Shown: in pieces, positions 1 to 6,200 of the stretch | Numbering within the stretch: the first letter of the stretch is position 1 | How the letters are laid out: each line of letters starts with the position of its first letter | NCBI GenBank assembly: GCA_031259095.1 | Contig: JAIRLW010000315.1 | Location: forward strand, 1-10,148 | Direction of reading: 5' to 3' | DNA: 10,148 nt | Origin: Planctomycetaceae bacterium | Lineage (GTDB): Bacteria; Planctomycetota; Planctomycetia; Pirellulales; Thermoguttaceae | Position numbers and translations under genes: made by a program | Notes under the pieces: model-generated | What the model was told of the DNA's origin: nothing | The model's input: only the letters and a program-made list of their open reading frames with translations | Databases searched by the model: none

Positions 1-326
1 TCCAAATCGTCCGACATCTTGCCGGCGCGAATTTTCGGAATCGGAACACGTTTCAACGCAGCAGCCGAAACATCTTGTAACGGTTTATTGCCGCCTTCGG
101 TAAGACGATCCGGTTGTCCGTCGATTTTTTCAGCGGAAGACGCGGAAGACAATGTTGAATTGTTGACGGTTTCCGTTTTACTCTGGGAATGTTCCGCGTC
201 AACAACAGGAATATCCGGCTTGGAACGATAAGCGTCCGGGTTCCGCTGAGAACCAATCAAACGCTTACGGACTGGAGGCGCAGTATCAATGAGACTGTTT
301 TCAGAACGGTCAGTATCAGAAGTCAT
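1..326 (-). CDS. Unidentified protein, N-terminal 108 residues (runs off the window start)
   Basis: An open frame begins at the ATG whose first base is 326 and continues without a stop to the window edge, giving 108 residues. It starts MTSDTDRSENSL and is rich in Ser, Thr, Asp and Pro, so the visible part is probably a disordered N-terminal extension. No signal peptide or membrane segment is seen. A short more ordered stretch with VPIPKIRAG and MSDDLE lies at the truncated end. That ending faintly recalls linkers before S1 RNA-binding domains in planctomycete proteins, but this is memory of a pattern and too weak for a functional call. No Shine-Dalgarno sequence precedes the ATG (upstream reads TTGATAATTTT). 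Codon use looks like the neighbouring minus-strand genes. The competing open frames at 19-231 (plus) and 53-256 (minus) are taken as shadows. Confidence 0.6.
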   Translation of the reverse strand, partial: MTSDTDRSENSLIDTAPPVRKRLIGSQRNPDAYRSKPDIPVVDAEHSQSKTETVNNSTLSSASSAEKIDGQPDRLTEGGNKPLQDVSAAALKRVPIPKIRAGKMSDDL

Positions 327-446
327 AAAATTATCAATAAGTTTTTAGTCAAAATTGGTAATGTAAGAAAATAAAATCAGAACGGTCACTTGTAACTGTC
401 TATTTTCACAATTGTTTTCGTAACGATAAAACGTCTTTTTCCTAAT

Positions 447-595
447 GCCCTGTAAGGGCAATAGGATGATAGCCCGCCCCAACGGGGCAGGGAACGAATA
501 ATACGATATCTGATCGCCCTTTCTGGGCTTTGGTTGTTGGCGATTTTTACCTGCCCCGTTGGGCGGGCTATCATCTCAACGCCCCTTACAGGGCT
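447..595. repeat. Large inverted repeat, arms about 44 nt, with nested GC-rich palindromes
   Basis: The left arm 447-490 and the reverse complement of the right arm 551-595 agree at nearly all positions: both read GCCCTGTAA, then GATGATAGCCC, then CAACGGGGCAG, with a divergent block of about five bases and two one-base indels. The loop is 60 nt (491-550). Each arm carries its own small palindromes, such as GCCCTGTAAGGGC (447-459) and GCCCCAACGGGGC. The loop has a further one, GCCCTTTCTGGGC. The same palindrome types recur at 3075-3159. This looks like a REP-like or mini-element family; a structured RNA is an alternative. Confidence 0.75.
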
Positions 596-755
596 AAAAA
601 CCATACCCAATAAATTTTACAATATCTGAACAAAAAGATAAATAGACCGTTACGGTTGCTCGGCGATCATGGAACTTCCGACAACAAATTTTATCTCAAA
701 CACAGTTAAAAATCGAAAAAAACAAAATATTCTCATTACGGCGCAGCCGCAACCA

Positions 756-789
756 AAGGTAGGCGATCCCTTCGCCGAAGGGTCGCGCC
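756..789. repeat. Hairpin repeat with GGTAGGCGA motif, copy 1
   Basis: GGTAGGCGA at 758-766 leads into a hairpin, GCGATCCCTTC against GAAGGGTCGC (763-786), with a one-base bulge. Related copies on the opposite strand are at 942-960 and 2879-2904. It lies in non-coding sequence. Confidence 0.5.
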
Positions 790-886
790 GGTGACGTTTA
801 CTCGATACCAGAAGGTTTGCCCTTCCTACTGCGTGTCGATTCAATAACAAAATATTGAACAGGGGCATTGCTTATCGGTATCTATT

Positions 887-909
887 AATTAAATAATTAA
901 ATAATTAAA
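887..909. repeat. AT-rich 8-bp tandem repeat (AATTAAAT, about 2.9 copies)
   Basis: The unit AATTAAAT is repeated almost three times without interruption. It is non-coding and consists only of A and T, so easy strand opening is possible, but no origin boxes are seen around it. Confidence 0.6.
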
Positions 910-941
910 CTGGCGCTGTCCGTATGTTAGGTAATCTTCAA

Positions 942-960
942 CGAAGGAATCGCCTACCTT
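942..960 (-). repeat. GGTAGGCGA repeat, copy 2
   Basis: Read on the minus strand the sequence is AAGGTAGGCGATTCCTTCG. It matches copy 1 (756-789) through the motif and the following CCTTCG. It sits immediately before the TCGA array. Confidence 0.5.
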
Positions 961-962
961 CA

Positions 963-1006
963 TCGATCAAAATCGACTTTAATCGATTTTGGTCGATTAA
1001 AGTCGA
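963..1006. repeat. 10-bp-phased TCGA array, five units
   Basis: TCGA begins at 963, 973, 983, 993 and 1003, exactly every 10 bp. The intervening six bases are mostly A/T runs (TCAAAA, CTTTAA, TTTTGG, TTAAAG). A second array with the same period is at 7293-7346. Phased A/T runs suggest intrinsic curvature or cooperative binding on one helix face; that role is inference. Confidence 0.7.
973..1006 (-). terminator. Possible intrinsic terminator of the TIM-barrel gene
   Basis: On the minus strand, 7 nt after the stop codon, a perfect 14-bp stem (TCGACTTTAATCGA / TCGATTAAAGTCGA) with a 6-nt loop is followed by TTTTGATC. The position is right for a terminator, but the stem is AT-rich and the T run is only four bases. 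The hairpin also belongs to the TCGA array, so termination may be incidental. Confidence 0.4.
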
Positions 1007-1013
1007 AAAAAAA

Positions 1014-1901
1014 TCATGATTCTTGTACGATTTTTTTAGCGGTTTGCCGGAAAAAGCGAACGCCTTCGGCGACTAACGGTTGGTTGTTGTTCCAATCGGA
1101 TTCGTATTCGATTGAAAACGGCGCATTGACACGTTGTGCGGCGCATTCTTTCAAAATTTCAGCGATTTTACAAACACCTTTACCAAGTGGAATATCGCGT
1201 TTTTGTTCATTCAGATCTTTGATATGAAAACTGACGATTCTTCCTTTGAATTTCTGAACACATTCGAGCGGATCAAGTCCGCTTCGATACCAATGTCCGG
1301 TATCACAACATGCGCCGATGCGTGTACTGCAATCTTTGAGGTGATCGAGAACAATTTGCGGATCCCAATAAATGGACGGTTTCGGATGATTGTGAAGTCC
1401 GACACTGATCCGGTATTCTTCGGCTAATTTATTGACTTCTGGCAGTTTATCGAAACCGGGTTCGCAGTTGAGTACGGAAATACCGACGGTTGCGGCAAAC
1501 TCAAAATGTTCCCGATTCCCCGGACAAACGCCCATTGAATGCGGAACACATTCATTTTCGGCGAGCAGTTCACGAAATCGTTTGAAGGCATTTTTATTTT
1601 CAGGTTTGAGCAAATCGGGACCAACTCGAACATCAATCTCTTTCGACAATTTCTGACCGCTAAACAATTCGAAACTGGCGACGCCGCAAGCCTGAACTTT
1701 CTTGATTGCTTCATCGAATGGAAATCGGTTAAACGAATAGATTTGGGGACCGATTTTCCAGCCGAGAATAACGGCATAGATTTGGTCTTGATTGGCGGGT
1801 TCTTCAGATTGTGCCGAAGCGGAAGGCAATAACTGAGAGCCGAGCAAAGCGGCGCCGCTCAGTAAAGCGGTATGACGTAACAATTCACGACGTGTTGTCA
1901 T
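1014..1901 (-). CDS. Tat-exported sugar phosphate isomerase/epimerase-like TIM-barrel protein
   Basis: This 295-residue protein belongs to the xylose-isomerase-like TIM-barrel (AP_endonuc_2) superfamily, many members of which isomerise or epimerise sugars or inositols with a divalent metal. It opens with a twin-arginine-type signal (TRRELLR at 3-9), a hydrophobic stretch and a likely cleavage site after ASA (28-30), so it probably acts outside the cytoplasm. Candidate metal and catalytic residues lie in NCEPGF (E147), GLHNH (H170, H172), CCDTGHW (D200, H203), SFHIKDL (H226) and IEYESDW (E265). The start at 1901 is preferred over an upstream in-frame ATG at 1940, because AAAGGAG sits 8 nt before it and the signal then begins at the N-terminus. 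Such exported TIM-barrel proteins are common in planctomycete carbohydrate metabolism. The substrate cannot be read from sequence. The HAD gene upstream is 162 nt away, and a candidate promoter lies between them. Confidence 0.9.
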   Translation of the reverse strand: MTTRRELLRHTALLSGAALLGSQLLPSASAQSEEPANQDQIYAVILGWKIGPQIYSFNRFPFDEAIKKVQACGVASFELFSGQKLSKEIDVRVGPDLLKPENKNAFKRFRELLAENECVPHSMGVCPGNREHFEFAATVGISVLNCEPGFDKLPEVNKLAEEYRISVGLHNHPKPSIYWDPQIVLDHLKDCSTRIGACCDTGHWYRSGLDPLECVQKFKGRIVSFHIKDLNEQKRDIPLGKGVCKIAEILKECAAQRVNAPFSIEYESDWNNNQPLVAEGVRFFRQTAKKIVQES

Positions 1902-1909
1902 TAGTTTTT

Positions 1910-1916
1910 CTCCTTT
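1910..1916 (-). promoter_or_regulatory. Ribosome binding site that fixes the TIM-barrel start
   Basis: AAAGGAG on the minus strand, 8 nt before the ATG at 1901. It is one of only a few strong Shine-Dalgarno sites in the window and argues against the longer in-frame start at 1940. Confidence 0.75.
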
Positions 1917-1983
1917 GTGACAAATGGGGTTGAAACACACGATGACCGGTTCATCCCACAGGTAGGACCGATCAAAAGGCTAG

Positions 1984-2012
1984 AGTTTAACACGTTGCCG
2001 GAACAATTGCAA
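1984..2012 (-). promoter_or_regulatory. Candidate sigma-70-type promoter for the TIM-barrel gene
   Basis: On the minus strand TTGCAA (2012-2007) and TAAACT (1989-1984) are separated by exactly 17 bp. Each matches consensus at 4 of 6 positions. It would give a leader of roughly 75 nt. This is pattern matching only. Confidence 0.35.
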
Positions 2013-2063
2013 GATACTCAGCCGCTTGAACATTTGGTTTTTGTACGTGGTTTCGGTTTTCGA

Positions 2064-2711
2064 TTACGGCAATAATTCCAAGAGTTCAGGAGCGTTGAGT
2101 GAAGTAACAATTAATCGGGCGGCGTTGAAATCGCCGTTTTTATTATGTTCCGCGAGAACAACAACCGGAAACGCTCCGGCATTTCGTGCCGCCTGACTTC
2201 CGGCAACGCTGTCTTCAAGCGCCAGCATTTCCGCAGGAGAAACCGCAAATAGATCAGCCGCTTTCAGATAAATTTCCGGATTGGGTTTACCGTGTGTAAT
2301 GTTTTCGGCAGTCAAGACGAAATCGAATTGCTTGGACAAATTTTTTCGCCGAAGCACTTCCGAAACAATCCGTGACGCACTGCTTGTACAAATTCCTTTT
2401 GGAATTTTTCGAACGTCCAGATAATCAATTAATTCAAAAAGTCCCGGCATTGCGGAAAAACCGTCGTCGAGGAATTGTAAAAAGAAATCTTCAGATTCTT
2501 GTTGGAGTTCCTGCCATGTTTCGGGAAAACCATACGTTTCTTTGAATAATTCAAAACAATATTGCGGTGGTCGTCCCATAATAGCGGCACACATTTCCGG
2601 CGTATAAATTTCTCCTCGCCGTGCCAAAAGAGCCGAAGCCGCCTTCCAATAGACATCCTCCGTGTCAAACATCAAACCATCCATATCAAACGCCGCCGCT
2701 TTTAGTGTCAT
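2064..2711 (-). CDS. HAD-superfamily phosphatase / beta-phosphoglucomutase-like hydrolase
   Basis: This 215-residue cytoplasmic protein has all four haloacid-dehalogenase motifs: FDMDGLMFD with nucleophile D9 and acid/base D11; the motif II Thr/Ser in CTSSA (109-111); the motif III lysine K142 in HGKPNPEIY; and the acidic motif IV LEDSVAG (E166, D167). Residues 18-88 form a helical cap between motifs I and II, as in subfamily IA enzymes such as beta-phosphoglucomutase and 2-deoxyglucose-6-phosphatase. The likely reaction is dephosphorylation, or mutase transfer, on a small sugar phosphate. The start at 2711 is chosen because motif I normally lies within the first ten or so residues. The frame extends to an ATG at 2801, but those 30 extra residues are hydrophobic and unlike the family, and the candidate promoter covers that ATG. 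No clear Shine-Dalgarno site is present. The substrate is unknown. Confidence 0.9.
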   Translation of the reverse strand: MTLKAAAFDMDGLMFDTEDVYWKAASALLARRGEIYTPEMCAAIMGRPPQYCFELFKETYGFPETWQELQQESEDFFLQFLDDGFSAMPGLFELIDYLDVRKIPKGICTSSASRIVSEVLRRKNLSKQFDFVLTAENITHGKPNPEIYLKAADLFAVSPAEMLALEDSVAGSQAARNAGAFPVVVLAEHNKNGDFNAARLIVTSLNAPELLELLP

Positions 2712-2772
2712 AAAACCGATTATAAATGATGTAACTATTTGTTTCTTAGGTAAAAAAATTTTTATGATTATT

Positions 2773-2801
2773 AGTAGAACGTATGACAGAGTTTCCGTCA
2801 A
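2773..2801 (-). promoter_or_regulatory. Candidate sigma-70-type promoter for the HAD gene
   Basis: On the minus strand TTGACG (2801-2796; 5 of 6 matches) and TCTACT (2778-2773; 4 of 6) are spaced 17 bp. Transcription would start near 2766, downstream of the long-form ATG at 2801, which fits translation from 2711. Confidence 0.35.
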
Positions 2802-2878
2802 TGAGGAGAAGTCGGAAAAAAAAAATTCACTTGAAAATCTTTAATAATTCGTTTTTTAACCACAACGTTTGATGAAAA

Positions 2879-2904
2879 CCTTTCGGCAAAAGGTCGCCTA
2901 CCTG
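2879..2904 (-). repeat. GGTAGGCGA repeat, copy 3
   Basis: On the minus strand it reads AGGTAGGCGACC followed by TTTTGCCGAAAGG, with CCTTT/AAAGG forming a short hairpin. It matches copies at 756-789 and 942-960. Confidence 0.5.
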
Positions 2905-2958
2905 CACAAGTTGACGGCATCTTCAAAATAATTGGAAAATTACCTTGTGTACACATTG

Positions 2959-3206
2959 CACTTTAAAATTCGGTTTTTATTTTTGTAACCCAAAACATTG
3001 TGAACAAATGTTTCTGTAGTTTCAAGTAAAGGCGATCAGTTTTCGAGCCGAAATATCGTAATCTTATTGCTGCCGCCCTTACAGGGCTTTTTCTTTCATG
3101 GTTTTATATTTGTTACGTAGGGCGTTGCCCTACGCTAATGCGGATTGCCCCGTTGGGGCGATTTTAATAAACATCTATTTTAAAACGAAAACCGAATTTT
3201 AAAGTG
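2959..3206. repeat. 248-bp segment bounded by 19-bp perfect inverted repeats
   Basis: CACTTTAAAATTCGGTTTT at 2959-2977 is the exact reverse complement of 3188-3206. The interior has no open frame of note but contains three GC-rich hairpins. No obvious target-site duplication flanks the arms (TTG on the left, TGA on the right). It could be a small non-autonomous element, a paired-repeat regulatory structure or an RNA domain. No transposase or known IS end is recognised. Confidence 0.6.
3075..3159. repeat. Cluster of three GC-rich mini-palindromes
   Basis: GCCCTTACAGGGC (3075-3087), CGTAGGGC-GTT-GCCCTACG (3116-3134, a perfect 8-bp stem with a 3-nt loop) and GCCCCGTTGGGGC (3147-3159) follow one another in AT-rich surroundings. 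The first and third share cores with the palindromes in the arms at 447-595, which points to a repeat family dispersed in this genome. Confidence 0.65.
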
Positions 3207-3240
3207 TGATGAGTATGTTATCGGTTGTTATGAATTGTAT

Positions 3241-6200
3241 CTATTTACCAATTCCTTCCGTATAACGAGTGAAACGGTCTTTGATCGCAGGCGGAGGAGT
3301 GAAACGTTGTGATTCTATAACTTTATTTTCGTCCTGAATTCCGGTTCGGGATTTTTGTAATTGTTGACGATTCTGAGCAGGTCGCAATCCAAGACTCTTA
3401 AACGCCTCTTTCCATCTGGCATCGTCGTTGGTTGCCGTCGATTCGGAACGCTTACTTTGTTCAGACATCTCACTCCATTTATGATGGAAATCACGGAGTT
3501 CCTGTTCCGACCAACCAAGATTGTCCAGAAGTTCCTGACTCGGTTTGGATTTCAATTGATCTTCAAGATAGTCCAAAACAAGATTCGTAATCTTTTTCGA
3601 ATATTCCAAATTCGCGTCTTCTGTCGGTGTTTCAACATTCAACGCCGATGGTCCCTGTCCGCCAACAGAATTACTTTGGGCGTCCGAACCAACCGAAGAA
3701 GACGGATTGTTTTCAGTTCCCAATGAAGAAGGTTGAGATTGATTGTTTTCCGTACTTTTTTTCATATTTCGTCCGATATTATTTTCTGTACCATTTTTTA
3801 TGTCGTTTTCCGCATTGTTTTGATTATTTGTACTATTTTTATCCTTTGCATTATTTTTATCGTTTGCGCTGTTTTCCGAAGCGGAATTTTGCAACGGTTT
3901 ATCTGATGGTTTGGTACCGGCTGCGGAATTTTTGCCTTCAAGCAAACCGGAACGATTGGATTTATCTTGGTCGGAATTGCCGGATTCGCCGGAATCCGAT
4001 TCGTTTGATTGTTTTGTTTCCTGTTGATCGCCGACGGATTGAGCGTTTTTCGTTGTGCTGTTTTGTTTTTCAACTCTGTTTCCATTTTTGTTATCAGATT
4101 TATTGCCGGACATTCCTTGTTCAGTGGATTGCGTTTGATTACTTCGTTCTTGTTGTCTTGTTTCCCGACCATTTCCATCATTACCGTCGGTAACAGAATC
4201 ATTCGCTCTATCAACATCAGACTTTTTCGGTTTATTCGAATCACCGCCTTGATTGGAGCGTTCAGTTGAATTTGGATCAAGCGAATCGTCACGTTGGCGA
4301 GGCGTTTTGTCTGCCGGATCAACCGGAACATCCCGACGTTGTTGTTCGGATTTTGAATTATTCCCTTGATTTCCCGAAGATTCCGAAACAGAATCACTTT
4401 GCTGATTACCTCCGTTGCCGCCGTTAGTTGGTTCACTGTTTTTCGTATCGGTTTGATTTGAATGATTCGGTTGGGAAGTGTTCTGTTGGGAATCAGATTC
4501 TCCTTGTTTTTCTGAACGTTGTTTTTCAACATCTTGCTTTTCTGAACCTTGCTTTTCCGAACCTTGTTTTCCAGTATCTTGCTTTTCCGAATCTTGTTCA
4601 TTTTGTTGTTGTTGTTGTTCAGATTGAGAATCCGGCGTGGAATTTGCCGGTTTTGAATCGGTTCGATTTTCCTCGCCTTTCTGATTTTGACTTTGATTTT
4701 GATTTTGTTCATTATCATTTCGTTGCTCATTATTCTGTTGCTCACGATTCTGTTCGTTGTTATTTTGGTTGCGATTCTGATTGTTATTGTTTTGATTATC
4801 ATTTTTATCGCTATTATTATTATTATCGTTCAATTTTTTATCATCAAACTTACCTTCCTTTTTCATTTGTTTCAAAATTTCCTCTATCGCGTCACCGTCC
4901 TGAGTTTCAGGATTGATTGGTTTTTTTGAAACATTACTCTGCCGATCACTCTTTTGAGATGAATCACCTTGTTTCTTCCGAACCGATTGATTCGAATTTT
5001 CTTTGCCGTTTTGTTCTCCTTGCTTTCCGTTGTCGGAAGAATTATTGTTATAGGAATTATTTTTTAAGGAATCATTATTTTTTTGTTCCGAATGTTCCTT
5101 GTCGGGATTGTTTTGATTTGAATCATTTTGGTTGTTGTTGTTGTTGTTGTTCCCGACTGAATTTTCATCAGCGTTTGGAGATTCCGAAGTATTGGAATTT
5201 TCCTGTTGAGTAGATTCTTGCGTTTGTTCCGTTCTGTTTTGATCGTTTCGGGAATGATCTGATTTTTGTTGCTCCTCGTTTTCTCCATTGTTTTCTCTAT
5301 TTTCTCTGTTGTTTTCTGGTTTCTGCCGTTTGTTTGCTTGTTGTTCCTTATTTTGTTCATTGCTATTTTGTTCCTCCTTATTTTGTTGCGTATTGTTTTG
5401 TTGTTCTTTTTTTTCTTGTTCCGATTTCTCTTTTGGCGGTTGTTCCTGTTTTTGCGGCGCAACAATTTGTACCGTAATTCGCCGAGTTGTTGCGTTATTG
5501 GGATCGGGGAATTTTGTATCGACTGCTTCCGCCCAAATTTCAGCGGTATCGCCTTCCGCGAGCCGACTGGTGATTGGCGAAAAAATCGCCTTACGTTGAA
5601 TCGAACCTTTATGCTCTGTTGCTCCGGTTGCCGGAGATTCCAACAGTTCAACGGGACGAATTTGCTTGTTACCGGATTCGACGCGGAACCGAAGATAACG
5701 CAAACCGAAATCACGATCTTCCGCTTGAATCGGTAATTCCAATGAATTATTGAGCGGTAAATCTAATTGGGCGACCTCTTTTAATCGCGTATCGGTATCC
5801 GCCCACTGAACCATTGGCGGTTGATCCGGCAACACTTCGAGCCGGAAAACACCGCTTCGACGATTTTCATAACCTTCCTGATCGGTTGCCCGAAACGAAA
5901 AATTCCGAATCGTTGTTGGAGTGTTACGTTGCGGATCGAGTTTTAGCGTGATGGTTGCGGCTGCTTCGGTCGGATTTTCGTCCGCAATTTTCATTCCGAC
6001 CGTTCTAAGCGGATCATTATCAAACACAAGATCAATCCGTTGTAACGGAATCGTGCTGCGCACGCCGATTTTAACCTCCGTTCCTTCAACGGCACGAATA
6101 TCGCCGGTATTTTCGACGATTTTTTCCGGCAATCCGGTGTAAGGCGGAAAGCGGTATCTTAGTGAAACGATTTCGATGGCTGCGGTCGGACGCACCTTGA

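Larger units (their letters stand above)
327..1013. other. Long gene-free intergenic region filled with palindromic repeats
   Basis: I see no credible gene in these 687 bases. It separates the partial gene (326 leftward) from the 3' end of the TIM-barrel gene (stop at 1014). It contains a large inverted repeat (447-595), two copies of a GGTAGGCGA motif (756-789 and 942-960), an AT-rich 8-bp tandem repeat (887-909) and a 10-bp-phased TCGA array (963-1006). Two short open frames on the minus strand, 610-386 and 868-650, lie over these repeats and look like repeat-derived translations. No tRNA-like fold was recognised. Confidence 0.75.
2712..3240. other. Gene-free intergenic region between the HAD gene and the Asn/Gln-rich protein gene
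   Basis: These 529 bases contain no credible gene. They hold a candidate HAD promoter (2773-2801), a third GGTAGGCGA repeat (2879-2904), and a segment bounded by 19-bp inverted repeats (2959-3206) that contains three GC-rich hairpins (3075-3159). A small hairpin AAACATT/AATGTTT lies near 2993-3011. No strong terminator was identified for the minus-strand gene ending at 3241. Confidence 0.7.

Noticed and set aside
386..610. 74-residue minus-strand open frame
   Set aside because: It is entirely the translation of the inverted repeat at 447-595 and its flanks.
650..868. 72-residue minus-strand open frame
   Set aside because: It overlaps the GGTAGGCGA hairpin repeat, has no ribosome binding site and has an irregular composition.
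447..1006. CRISPR array or tRNA cluster, because of the many repeats
   Set aside because: Repeats differ in sequence and orientation, are palindromic and unevenly spaced, and no cas gene, leader, tRNA arm or TTCGA-type loop was found in a consistent fold.
2712..2801. N-terminal extension of the HAD protein by 30 residues
   Set aside because: Motif I would be displaced from the N-terminus, the extension is not family-like, and a candidate promoter covers the upstream ATG.
3798..4802. 334-residue open frame on the minus strand rich in Ile, Asn, Lys and Arg
   Set aside because: It is a frame-shifted reading of the Asn/Gln-rich linker; the biased codons remove stops. It has no domain and no ribosome binding site.
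5064..5714. 216-residue minus-strand open frame
   Set aside because: A second alternate-frame shadow of the same protein, with low-complexity Lys/Arg/Asn content and no start signal.
3627..5736. Several plus-strand open frames of 80-188 residues, rich in Phe, Leu, Cys and Val, that look membrane-like
   Set aside because: They are antisense readings of Asn/Gln/Lys/Glu codons, which give hydrophobic residues automatically; no independent evidence of coding.
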